DNA from: Acanthaster planci
Lineage: Eukaryota > Echinodermata > Asteroidea > Valvatida > Acanthasteridae
Direction of reading: 5' to 3'
Assembly (NCBI RefSeq): GCF_001949145.1
Contig: NW_019091446.1
Span: 205,455 to 245,345 of the forward strand
Length of the DNA: 39,891 nucleotides
The translations under genes and the position numbers were made by a program. Positions 12,201-20,289 of the stretch are shown here, in pieces. The stretch's first letter is position 1, and each line of letters opens with the position of its first letter. Below the pieces are notes generated by a model. That model saw nothing but the letters and a program-made list of their open reading frames with translations, had not been told where the DNA came from and searched no databases.

Positions 12201-12620
12201 TTCAAATATTATTATCTGTTTTTAAATAATTGATTTTATGAATGTTTATTCGGAGTTTGTTTTGTCTTTTATTATTTAAATTTTAATAAGAAAGTGATGT
12301 TTGCTCGTAATTGTTTATTTTTGTTAAAATTAATTTTGGGCCTTTTGGCCGCCCATAGTCCACTGCTTTGGGTGGAAAAAAACACTATATCTGCACAGCT
12401 AAATGATATAGAGGGATACATTTTATCGGTATAGATAACACAGCTTGTACTCACTTCCTAAGAATGGAATCGGAGTAGGTCCAGGCGGGAAACCTGCCGG
12501 TCGTTTGATATCAAGGATATTGACAACAGCTACTCCGATAGCCAGCCCCACCAGCAACAGGGACGGCACGCTGCTAAGAAGACCAGTATCCCAGATGACT
12601 GCTCCAATCATGCTAAACAT
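6030..12620 (-). CDS. cytochrome P450, CYP2-clan (CYP1/2/17-like), ten exons, with an in-frame stop
   Basis: A membrane-anchored haem monooxygenase-type gene. Exons (minus strand): 12620-12455, 11760-11578, 11248-11155, 10595-10428, 10373-10308 (tentative), 10211-10087, 9878-9759, 7949-7701, 6786-6688, 6289-6030. All have GT-AG borders and compatible phases, giving 1530 nt (509 residues if the TAG is ignored), the usual P450 size. Seen in order: N-terminal hydrophobic anchor (residues ~12-35); PPGP hinge (~45-48); C-helix WVLHR (W136, R140); GSVVTWCFG; pre-I-helix ITDLCGALL; K-helix EMLR (E368, R371); FNPERF; haem loop FGMGIRKCLG with the thiolate Cys at ~450. Two oddities: TAG at 10474-10472 (residue ~189), and an I-helix reading FRGSIGLL where family members have an A/G-G-x-D/E-T-T motif. 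So it is either a pseudogene, an allele or an assembly error, or an unusual P450. The ER membrane would be the site of action; the substrate is unknown. The stop may make it non-functional. Confidence 0.88.
6688..6786 (-). CDS. P450 exon 9: beta-sheet segment before the haem loop
   Basis: The 99-bp exon, between a ctatag acceptor and a GTTAGT donor, encodes GGYNIPEGTTILYNIYSTH... ending FNP with a split Glu. This is the strand following the ExxR helix, with the IPxGT motif usual in P450s. It joins in frame to ERFLN in exon 10. I identified it by reading, since it is too short to stand out as an open frame. Confidence 0.88.
6980..7577. mobile_element. 598-bp fold-back element in the P450 intron
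   Basis: The left end ACGAAAGTCCTG and the right end CAGGACTTTCGT are perfect inverted repeats. They are flanked by near-identical 8-mers ATCCATCT (6972-6979) and ATCCATCA (7578-7585), which look like a target duplication. The inverted similarity continues inward for a couple of hundred bases with indels: both arms repeat a motif like aagttcgtttt plus gagata-at-tttccc. The whole element can fold back on itself. It has no coding capacity. The 8-bp duplication suggests a hAT-type mobiliser. It lies between P450 exons 8 and 9. Confidence 0.75.
7970..8016. repeat. AT-rich microsatellite
   Basis: Imperfect ATA/AATA repeats (aataataaaataataataaataaataataaa) within the P450 intron between exons 7 and 8. 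Confidence 0.8.
8356..9093 (+). mobile_element. possible solo LTR in the P450 intron
   Basis: This block differs sharply from its surroundings (GA-rich, few A/T runs) and begins TGTTGTGAGGCC. Near its end it has a TATA-type box (catataaag at 8985-8993) and, about 75 bp on, a polyadenylation signal AATAAA (9065-9070). That order, TG start, TATA, then AATAAA near the end, is the layout of a retrotransposon LTR read on the plus strand. I could not find a clean target duplication or the exact 3' end, and no retrotransposon coding sequence lies beside it. Confidence 0.4.
10308..10373 (-). CDS. tentative P450 exon 5 (66 bp)
   Basis: A short open stretch between a tgaaag acceptor and a GTAATT donor enters and leaves in phase 2, exactly as its neighbours require. 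It contains ADSEF, comparable to the DPEF that follows the CFG motif in CYP2-clan enzymes. The rest (SSKILSRRAIF) does not clearly match the family, and splicing exon 4 directly to exon 6 also keeps the frame. It is a candidate only. Confidence 0.35.
10428..10595 (-). CDS. P450 exon 4, interrupted by TAG
   Basis: The acceptor ttattag precedes 10595 and completes the Ser codon begun in exon 3. The frame runs SDVYDTIHLDRVAHQQF..., then VDGIALG, then TAG at 10474-10472, then LMAMGSVVTWCFGP, which matches the P450 stretch normally reading like GNVICSLCFG. The homology continues on both sides of the stop in the same frame, so the stop is a single-codon lesion (for example from GAG or CAG) rather than a wrong exon border. 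Confidence 0.8.
11998..12355. mobile_element. 358-bp TA-flanked MITE in P450 intron 1
   Basis: The ends read TGGGCGGCCAAAAGG and, at the other side, its exact reverse complement. Similarity continues into AAAATTAATTTTA, giving inverted repeats of about 31 bp with three mismatches. TA precedes (11996-11997) and follows (12356-12357), the target duplication of Tc1/mariner-type transposition. The interior is AT-rich and non-coding. Confidence 0.88.
12455..12620 (-). CDS. P450 exon 1: signal anchor and proline hinge
   Basis: Starts at the ATG at 12620-12618; a second Met three codons later is also possible. A strongly hydrophobic stretch (LLLVGLAIGVAVV) is followed by the basic DIKR and the PPGPTPIPFLG hinge typical of microsomal P450s. 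The donor GTGAGT follows 12455. The split Asn codon completes on exon 2 to give the conserved GN-I turn. Confidence 0.9.
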
Positions 12621-15579
12621 TTTGACGAGCCTGACTCTTGATGCTGCAAAGGAAAAAAATGGTTGTCTAAATGCACGAGGATTCGTGAAACAGCTATCCT
12701 GCAGGCGACTGAAAATTCACGCCACTGTTTATTAAGACCGACGTTCATAGCACTGATTTTTTCTTGGGGGATTGAAGCAATGTTATGCCAAATGGTTCGA
12801 CGGTTATTCTGTGCATATTCTTTTACGTAATACCTGCACCTCTTTCAAGTTAACCCAACCGGCTTCATTCAGAGGGGTACTCGGCTCCATGATTCCAATG
12901 GTATTTGCAACCACACATGCCTTTCTTCGCAACTCACGGAAGCGTAAAAGGCCTATACACTCTTTTTCAAAGTGCTATCTCGCCACGGCTAGAGTTGTTA
13001 AGACCCGTGTCTGAAAACAGGGTCCGAAGGCACTACTCCCGGATGTGCATCTGTTTACCGCGGACTCTCCACAACTCACACAAACGACACACACTCGTGA
13101 AAACGCGTCCATGGAAAGGCTTTTTTGTTATTTAGAGGCCAAGGATTTGCAACAAGCGAGGACACAATAGTGCAAAGTTCTGACGCAGCCTTCCTTTCGT
13201 GTGTTTTCCCTTGTCCCCATTCAGTCGATCATGGCTATGTTCTATCGTTGAATAATACAATAAGCAAAAAGGAAGCAGCTACATTGGATGTGTATATTTA
13301 ATACTTGGGCATGGACAACAAGCAACTTCTAAATTAATTAAGTTTCCTTATTAAATTCCTGACTCGAAGTATGGTTTTCCCCGCCGCCGTTTCCAACGAT
13401 ATTTTTCATCGTTGTTAAACCACCACCCTTTCATCACGTTGCGGCTGCTCTAGAGGCACAGGGGTACTTTTTGTCATCAGTTGCTGCTAAGCTGACTGGA
13501 CGTGCCAGGGTAACAAGTCATCATAAATCGATGACAAATTTGTTGCTGACCAAAGTATAAAAATGCAGTTTGACCATAACATAATTTTTCATAACGTAAT
13601 CCCATGGAAAAGATGCACATTTTGGGTCACACGCTAACATTGCAGGCAAACAAAGAATTGCCTGGAGAATCAGTCTTAGAAGAAGACATCCCTCAATTTT
13701 CAATGGGCAATGTATGATCCAGCGATGCATGGGCCATACCTGGTCAGTCTTGTGTTTGGCAAGAAATTGCCTACCTATATAGGCATCATTATATCCTCCT
13801 CCGATTTACGACGCCAAGAAGAATATCATCTTAGAATTTCAAGAACTAGGTTTACAGCACAGCCTGGTTCTCCTGTGACAGTAACGTTTGGGTTGGCCGA
13901 CCTCCAGCCAATTCCGAGGGAAGGTAGAACTAGTCTGTCCGGTGAGCCGAAGACGAACCAAACACAGCATTTTTCAGACGCCAAGGCCAGAGTCTAGTCA
14001 CAGGCCCCTCGGTTCTGGCTGTAGTAACCATCGAGCCATGGGAGTACCTTACCACTACACAAAGCCAAGCGAGATTTTTTTTTATTATTCTTATGTCTCA
14101 GATTTCCAGATATTAACCCTTGCAAGGTTTGGTCTCAGCTTATATCACTGTACGTTAATTTGAATTGTGCAATCCGCAAGCAGTAAATCTAAGATCCGGG
14201 AAAATATTAAAATGCACATAACTTGCAAACAATTCGTAAATAAATCTGTCAACACTCTGCACTGGTAAGTACAGGCGTCCAGGTGGATCCTTTTGTCTGA
14301 CCATAGACCGCCAAAGGTTACACATTACGGGTTGGGGCAGATTGCGTGGGTGTGACAGCCTGCTCAGATTGATACTCACCAAAAAGGCCGAAGGTACAGT
14401 ACATGCAATTGTCATTGTGGAAAAGTTCCAAATTATGAAAAGTGTCTTCAATATTAGGCAATCGTATCTTGCGATCCGTCCGTCCGTCCAGACCAATACT
14501 AAATCTTGTTGGCTGTCTATTAATTGGTTGCATAGGGTGATAAAAGGCAATTTTATTTTTGTTTACCCCAATAAAACCTGGGAATGCATCGATGGCCCAT
14601 TGCCCTGCACCCATTCTAAAAATTAATGAGGTGGGGGTATGATCCCATCCCCTGAGATATAAAAACCAAATAAGGTCAAACACCAACATTAGTTAAGCGA
14701 ATTGTGAGGATTGTTAGGCATACAAGATCAAAATCAAAGAAAATTTGGTGAAATAGTTATCACTCGCATGCTGACTGTTCTTATCTCCTCACAGTCTGCA
14801 TCCATCTGATTTGCATATACATGTACTAGTAAGGCGTAGCCTATTGTAACCTGCTTTGCTTAGTTTCCATAAACTGATAAAACGGAAATAGACTATTTTA
14901 CCAACTTAAAGTTTGAAATTAAAAGTGGGAAAAATTGACTAAAATTAATTAATATTTCCTCTACCAACAAATATTAAATTGAAAGTGAAGATGAAAGTAT
15001 ACTATTTCGTTGGTATTCTGTTTGAAATCATTAAAAAAGTTACCAGCTAAACTGAATCAACAAACAGACCAATCATATGACCGATTGGGCGACAGATAAG
15101 CTGATCAACCTCCAAGCTGAATGTGTTCTGTTCTACACAAATAACAAGGTATCTTTTGCTGTAATATCTTTGCACATAACCCAAACAAAACCATCCTCGC
15201 TTAACTCAAAAGAGTTTCAATTCATCATCACTTAAAAGTTCTTCTCCACCAGAACAGCGAAAAGGGGTGTAGCTCAGTATAATTGACATTTGGAAGATAA
15301 ACAAAACAATGTTTCGGTATATTCCATTTTAAGTATTGCACTCATAAAGCATGTTAGCTCGTGAGAGATGGGTAATGGTATACTTTATCAAATTAATGAA
15401 GAATTCACCCTTAACTGATCCCAGCTGCCCAGAAACAGAAAATGTAAATGTTACAAACAGAATCAGTATCTATCAATTGTTTTGTCTTTGAAGGGGTTTA
15501 TGGAAATAATATTGACGATTTATTGGTTGATTGTGTGAAAAGATCTCTATTTGCTTCCTATTTGGAACATAAGCAGGAT
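12621..15579. other. P450 to fibrinogen-gene intergenic region, 3 kb
   Basis: It must hold the P450 promoter (near 12621-13200) and the 3' flank of the fibrinogen-domain gene. I found no convincing exon. The longest open frames (minus 14155-14689, plus 13710-14163) lack domains and splice sites; the short ggacggacgg tract at 14478-14492 contributes to one of them. Minus-strand AATAAA words (TTTATT at about 14550 and just after 15582) could end the fibrinogen-gene transcript. Confidence 0.5.
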
Positions 15580-15823
15580 TCATGCTTTTATTTTCATCTC
15601 ACTCCCTTTCAGTGAGTAGAAATATCCCCGCCAGGATCTCCAAACTACTCCTTTACCGTACACACTCGTTTGCCCACGCAGATAATTGGCGTTCAGGTTT
15701 GAACGGAAACGGCATTGTACCACCACGAGCCAGCATAACCAGTGGCACAGTTACCGGAAGAAGAGTCATTGTCACGGTCCCGGGTTGAAAAGGCTTGGTT
15801 ATTGTGGTACAGCAGTGAATCAC
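15580..15823 (-). CDS. FReD last exon, frame broken (-1)
   Basis: Starts [20 protein letters not shown] (calcium site) and continues [16 protein letters not shown]. The frame then runs into TGA. The neighbouring frame picks up [14 protein letters not shown] and runs to the proper FReD end and TGA at 15582-15580. One base is missing at 15713-15716, where the family expects Asn-Cys after WWY. Confidence 0.88.
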
Positions 15824-16212
15824 CTGCAGTAAAATAGGATATCACTCCATGGTGAAAATAAAAATTTAAATGCAAAGAAACATCGAAGTTTAGGTCAGGA
15901 GGATAACCACGAAGTTGAAATATGCTCTTGATTTTAGGCTAGAGCCGTGTATAGAAATTCGATAAATGATGCGTGTTAACAATCCACCTATGTCAACAAA
16001 ATGGGTTCACTCATTAAAGTGATTTACGTAATGTATTCCACTTCATATTCCTCAGCTGTTTTGCCCCGACATACGGAAATCATAATCTTAAGAACACCAC
16101 TCGAAAACGAAACGCTTCAAACGGTTGTACTTTTTAAGTTACTCAAATATTACTTCGAATTGCAACCTCTTACATATGCATCTTTTTGTGAGATATCAAA
16201 GCGATGACCTAC

Positions 16213-16474
16213 CGGCCGTCCCTGAATAGCTTCCCACCGTCAACCGGTAGCTGGTGCTCGCATCAGCGACGCCGAACGTGTTGTACACTGCATATCTGGT
16301 GTTGTTTTCGAAGTCCTCAAGATCGACACGCAGTCGGTAATCCACCTGAGCGGTGAGTCGATGCAAGTTGTCATTGCCAAGCCAGAACTCACCGTCTAGA
16401 TTACCGAACCACTGGCGGTAGCTCTTCCATCCTAGGTAGAAGTCAACAGAACCATCTTGACGCCGCTGGAACAC
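16213..16474 (-). CDS. FReD exon 3
   Basis: Begins right after a ctaaag acceptor with VFQRRQDGSVDFYLGW. It runs open through the FReD core (WFGNLDGEFWLGND, LRVDLEDFENNTRYAVY, YRLTVGSYSGTAG) to a GTAGGT donor. The WLGND block and the LRVDLED strand are family hallmarks. There is no lesion in this exon. Confidence 0.93.
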
Positions 16475-16634
16475 CTTTAGATAACGCGGGGAAAAAACAG
16501 AGCTTGTTGTATGGCAGTTTAGCAAAACATAGTGAGAAAAACCTTGGAACTGGCATATTATTATATTTTAACTAATCAATACGGAATGTACGAGGGCTGG
16601 AGACAACAGAGAAGAATTAATATGTTGTACATAC

Positions 16635-16778
16635 GGTCCATCCACCACCGTCTGTCTCCATATCGCAGAACATCTTCAGCTTGAACCGTGTAAACACCAC
16701 TTGTGGTTGCACCGTTTGTAAAGACATTAGAGCAGTCCTTGGGAAGCTTAGGAGGGGTAACTGGAGGAGGAGGAGGAA
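16635..16778 (-). CDS. FReD exon 2, frame broken (+1)
   Basis: It opens after ctctgcag with a VPPPPPVTPPKLPKDC proline linker and FReD start, reaching SGVYTVQ in one frame. It then needs the next frame for LKMFCDMETDGGGWT before a GTATGT donor. With 144 bases, two used to complete the first codon and phase 0 required at the donor, it has exactly one base too many. The break lies at about 16677-16692. Confidence 0.85.
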
Positions 16779-17039
16779 CTGCAGAGATAGGAGGGCGCAC
16801 TTCACATTAAACAGAAAGCATAAATCAAATCAAGCAAAGCGATAATCAGAAAGTTGGTGCAGCTCGCGATTATTCATGGCCGTGTGTCTAATGACAAACG
16901 AACTATTACTGAGTTGCCGAGGTCATCGAAAACACTAATCTAGAATGGAGCAAACAGTTCTCAATCCAATCAGTGTCATGCACATAATTCTTTCAATTAA
17001 AATTCCCTAAATTGAATTCAAAGTCAACTACCCCACTGT

Positions 17040-17220
17040 CAGTGGCGTAGCTAGGATTTTACAAGAGCGTGGGGGGGGCACAAGTATTTTATGGGGGCAC
17101 CAGCTTTTAGTGTTTTTTTGGGGGGCAAGCTTTTGTAAGCCTTGTTCAATATCCATTCATCCGTTTTGTGTGTGTGGGGGGGCACATGCCCCAGTCCCCT
17201 CCCTCGTGGCTACGCCCCTG
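17040..17220. mobile_element. 181-bp hAT-like MITE
   Basis: Ends CAGTGGCGTAGC and GCTACGCCCCTG are inverted repeats with one or two differences. The flanking 8-mers cccactgt (17032-17039) and ctcattgt (17221-17228) agree at six of eight positions, a decayed 8-bp duplication. The interior is G-rich and non-coding. A related single end, cagtggtgtatctagg, is at 30678. It sits between exons 1 and 2 of the FReD gene. Confidence 0.7.
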
Positions 17221-17521
17221 CTCATTGTGCATGGGTGGCGAAAAAAGAATATCACGGTGATATTAAAATCTGAATCCAGATAAGCTGATTCCTTTCCTGT
17301 GTCAAAACGACACTTTGCATAATTATAATGGCATCTGGAAAGTCATTCTGATCCTGGGAAGTGGCATGTGTGACCAAAGAAGGGAACGAAGACATCCAGT
17401 TCTGATTCTCGGTAACCACATCCTATACAGTTCTAGAAGTTCCTCTTATTTCAACGAAAAAAGGTTTCTCAACAAAACACAATGGAAATGTAGTCATTTT
17501 ATAACGATCGAACCACAAACG

Positions 17522-17891
17522 TTCCTATCGTGTGTTTCGGAAGCTCGTCGGCAATCTCTTTGATTGATGTCTTTATCTGCTCTAGCTGGATTTTGATGTC
17601 GTTCAGTTCCGAATAAACGGCACCTACATTCTTGACAATGGTCATTTCTAGCTTGGCCAGCCTGCGCGCCGTGTCCTGCAGTTCCTCGGAAACAATTTCT
17701 CGGATCGAGGAATAGTTACAGCTGATATTGGGGTCATCCATTGGGTTGACGATGATTTGCTGCTGGTAGAGGGCTTCAAAGTGGTCTTCCTCTGCCTTTC
17801 TCTCATCGATGGGATGGTCGACGACTAAGTTGGTCGCAAAAGTCCCAGTTACGACGAAGGCAAGGACGGAAATCTGCAGATGCGATGGCAT
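17522..17891 (-). CDS. FReD gene exon 1: signal peptide and coiled coil
   Basis: The start at 17891 was chosen because it places a hydrophobic signal sequence at the very N-terminus; the frame stays open upstream to 17999 but without signal-like features. After the signal come an acidic region (DERKAEEDHFEALYQQQ), a Cys-containing segment and an amphipathic coiled coil that would drive oligomerisation. The 3' border is uncertain: the only nearby GT donors leave phase 2 or 0, whereas exon 2 expects phase 1. Confidence 0.7.
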
Positions 17892-18507
17892 GTTGGAAGA
17901 TGACTTGACAGTGTCTCCCAGGAGAGTGGTTGCAATCCCAAACGTCTGTCGATTTATTAAGACAATGGGCATGGTCAGCCCTTTAACCAACTCGATCACT
18001 CGCCTTTCACCGTAGATTCTAGTACTAATATTCTTTAGAAAATTGATATCTACTAACCATCACAATGTCTTTGCCATGACGTAGACAATGCGCATGTATA
18101 CTGACCTGCCTTTCGCAATGCACTGGAGACCAGCCAATCACATACAAGCGTGGCCCTTCATGTGCGACTGAGCGAGGGCCGGGTAGATCCAGACCATAGT
18201 TTTCGTGGGGGTATTTTTGAGGGGTTAAACTTTGGTATTTTGTCTGTAACTTTTTATGGACTATAATGAGGGGCGGGGTTACATTTTTGGGAAATAAATA
18301 GACCAAGAATTCGCCTTTCTCTAATCTAAGTAAGCAGGGAGGAATGGGCCCCGCTGACACCCCCCTCCATCGGTCGTTAAGAGGGAGTTACCAGACCACC
18401 TCATGTGGCAAACGGCTGCAACACATACCGCAATGATGGTGTAAAAATACTTTTTGGCGACTCGAATTGTGACGAAATAAGTGCAATATGAGCATGCACA
18501 ACCTATA

Positions 18508-18909
18508 ACCCTCAAAGAGCTGGGTTATTTTGACCCATCTCACAGCCTCCCCACCCAAACTCAGCTGTGCCACGCCTAATTTTATTTTGAAACTTTGCAT
18601 GCATGTACAAACACTCATTACAAATATGAAGTTTGAACTCTATCAGACATATGGTTTTGTTGGTTATTTTGAAGTTCACGGCTACATGCGTGCCAATATA
18701 TTGCAATGGAAAATTACACGTTTTGGCAAACCGGAAAAATGCGCGCTGCACGAGAACGGTACCTTTGAGTTTTGCCAAAATGATGTCAAAATGACCGCAC
18801 AGAGTTGCTCTAAAAATTCTGAAAGTCTCAGCTTCTAAATAAAACTGCACTGCGGTGATATCAGGAAAAAATAACGGGGGTGGTGGATTCCGCCCAAGCT
18901 CTTTTAGGG
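18508..18909. mobile_element. TTAA-type MITE, copy A
   Basis: The left end is ACCCTCAAAGAGCTGGG and the right end, read in reverse complement, ACCCTAAAAGAGCTTGGG. TTAA follows on the right (18910-18913), and ATAA, probably a mutated TTAA, precedes the left CCCT. The interior closely resembles copy B at 31676-31997 (shared words: ttgcatgcatgta, cattacaaat, ttttgttg, tttgaagttca), so this is one dispersed family. CCCT termini with TTAA fit piggyBac-type mobilisation. Confidence 0.8.
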
Positions 18910-18915
18910 TTAACT

Positions 18916-18932
18916 TAATAATAATAATAATT
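18916..18932. repeat. TAA microsatellite
   Basis: An uninterrupted run of TAA/AAT trinucleotides directly beside MITE copy A. Confidence 0.9.
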
Positions 18933-20162
18933 TTTCCCTGCCGAATTTATCATCTTCACACACAAATTAGCGACAGTTTTATTCAAATTAGCACGAAGTA
19001 GATTGACGATCTAGATCAGATCACCATTCAAAGAGCAAAACCGATCATTCAATTTCATTCAAAGAGAAAGCGCTTGCACAATCTTGTTATTCCCAAAAGT
19101 GAAGGGTCAGCATTCAATTTGGAAAAACACGCAAGAAGCATTCAAATTCGCGCGGACACTCCCACAGTATGTATTTTGGCGTTCAATTTCGTGAATCAGC
19201 AAGTATTTGTGAGATTCGTGCAATGCTATTCATTAAACATTAAATCTTCTAATTCTTTTTTCTTTGGGACTTATTTATGCAAAATATTCAAGAAAGGAAA
19301 CGTTTGGTTAAAGGGGAGAGTTCTCTATAAAAATGCGAAGGAAAATTATGGACAAAGTGGCGAAGTGTCTAAAAAGCATGAGAAAATGGAATGAATCATG
19401 CAAGCAAAAGCATTATTTTAAAACTGTAACAAAAAAGAAAATCAGCAATTGTTTAAGAGAATCCAAGAAATCTTAGAATACGTGCATATTTACAGAGATT
19501 GTGTTTCTTGTGTATAAAATAAAGAAACTACAAATCAGTAAACAGCATCTAAAGGATTTTTCTTTCAACATCCGTGATGAAGGTGCAGGGAGAGTTTCAT
19601 TTCTACATTTTGATTATACGGGCAATCAGTATTGGAGTAAATGTGCTGTATTTTTGATGTCCAATTTGTTTGGGATATATAAAAAATATACATTTAATTA
19701 AGTTAATACGTGGACACACTTCTCGCTTATTTTCTTTTGTAATATCCCTTTCTGTTCTGTACATATATTCCTCTTAGCTTGAAGTTTTCTGATTTGAATG
19801 CTCAAAATTTGATTGCACATTGACGAAAACGAAAGTAAAATTCTGGAGGAATTTCTCATTCCACTCACTCAGCGCGAAATCAAATGACGGCTAGGCACTG
19901 TCCAATTGAATGAAATTAGCTCTAAATTAAATTTGTTACAGTCCACTATTAGACGCTTGTAAACGAATTTGAAGTCTCTACCGTATGACCAAGAATCATG
20001 GGAGCGACCAGCGGAAATAGAAGTCGTTGGAGTACGAATGAACAATAACGAATTTTACTGTGAAGATAACGAATTCGGCCGGGAAAACCTTTTTTTTTTT
20101 CACTCAGGAAGGTTATTGGTCATGTCCTAAATAGGCTTCCGTAAAATAGGTATTTTTCCCCC

Positions 20163-20168
20163 CACGTG
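20163..20168. promoter_or_regulatory. E-box upstream of PPIE
   Basis: A palindromic CACGTG 122 bp upstream of the PPIE ATG, in the GC-richest stretch of the upstream region. It is a plausible bHLH site by motif and position only. Confidence 0.3.
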
Positions 20169-20289
20169 TAAGTGCAGCTCGCTGGAGGGCGCAACGAAAG
20201 CGAAAACTTGAAATGCAGTGAGGAGTGTAAATTCAGCTTGTGCGGGCCCTCACCGCTCTTCATGGTGTTAAAATCCGCAATATTTTACG

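Larger units (their letters stand above)
15580..17891 (-). pseudogene. secreted coiled-coil / fibrinogen-related-domain (FReD) gene with two frame breaks
   Basis: Exons (minus): 17891 to about 17522, 16778-16635, 16474-16213, 15823-15580. Exon 1 has a signal peptide (MPSHLQISVLAFVVTGTFA), an N-glycosylation-type site in a CNYSS context, and a heptad coiled coil (about residues 70-120, ELNDIKIQLEQIKTSIKEI). Exon 2 has a proline linker and the FReD start PKDCSNVF, ending CDMETDGGGWT. Exon 3 begins VFQRRQDGSVDF. Exon 4 has the calcium-site DRDND, the SGNCA and WWY blocks and ends [18 protein letters not shown] with TGA at 15582-15580. The layout is that of ficolin/tachylectin/angiopoietin-like secreted glycan-binding proteins, usually immune or extracellular. 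Exon 2 carries one extra base and exon 4 lacks one, so the sequence as given cannot make a full FReD. The exon 1 to exon 2 join has incompatible phases and may need an exon I did not find. It could also be a live gene with assembly indels. Confidence 0.85.
17892..20289. other. divergent intergenic region between the FReD gene and PPIE
   Basis: About 2.4 kb between two divergent starts, so it should contain both promoters. It holds the MITE at 18508-18909, a TAA microsatellite at 18916-18932 and an AT-rich tract. Near the PPIE start there is a CpG-richer patch with an E-box, CACGTG, at 20163-20168. No coding exon was recognised; the longest open frames here lie inside the MITE. Confidence 0.5.

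Noticed and set aside
14155-14689. Two long overlapping minus-strand open frames (131 and 123 codons)
   Set aside because: Neither has a domain, signal, or splice context, and they read through a ggacggacgg tract. They lie where the FReD gene 3' flank should be.
18512-18850. Open frames over 100 codons on both strands
   Set aside because: They are inside the TTAA-type MITE copy A, and the other copy at 31676 gives similar but shifted peptides. They are a by-product of the repeat.
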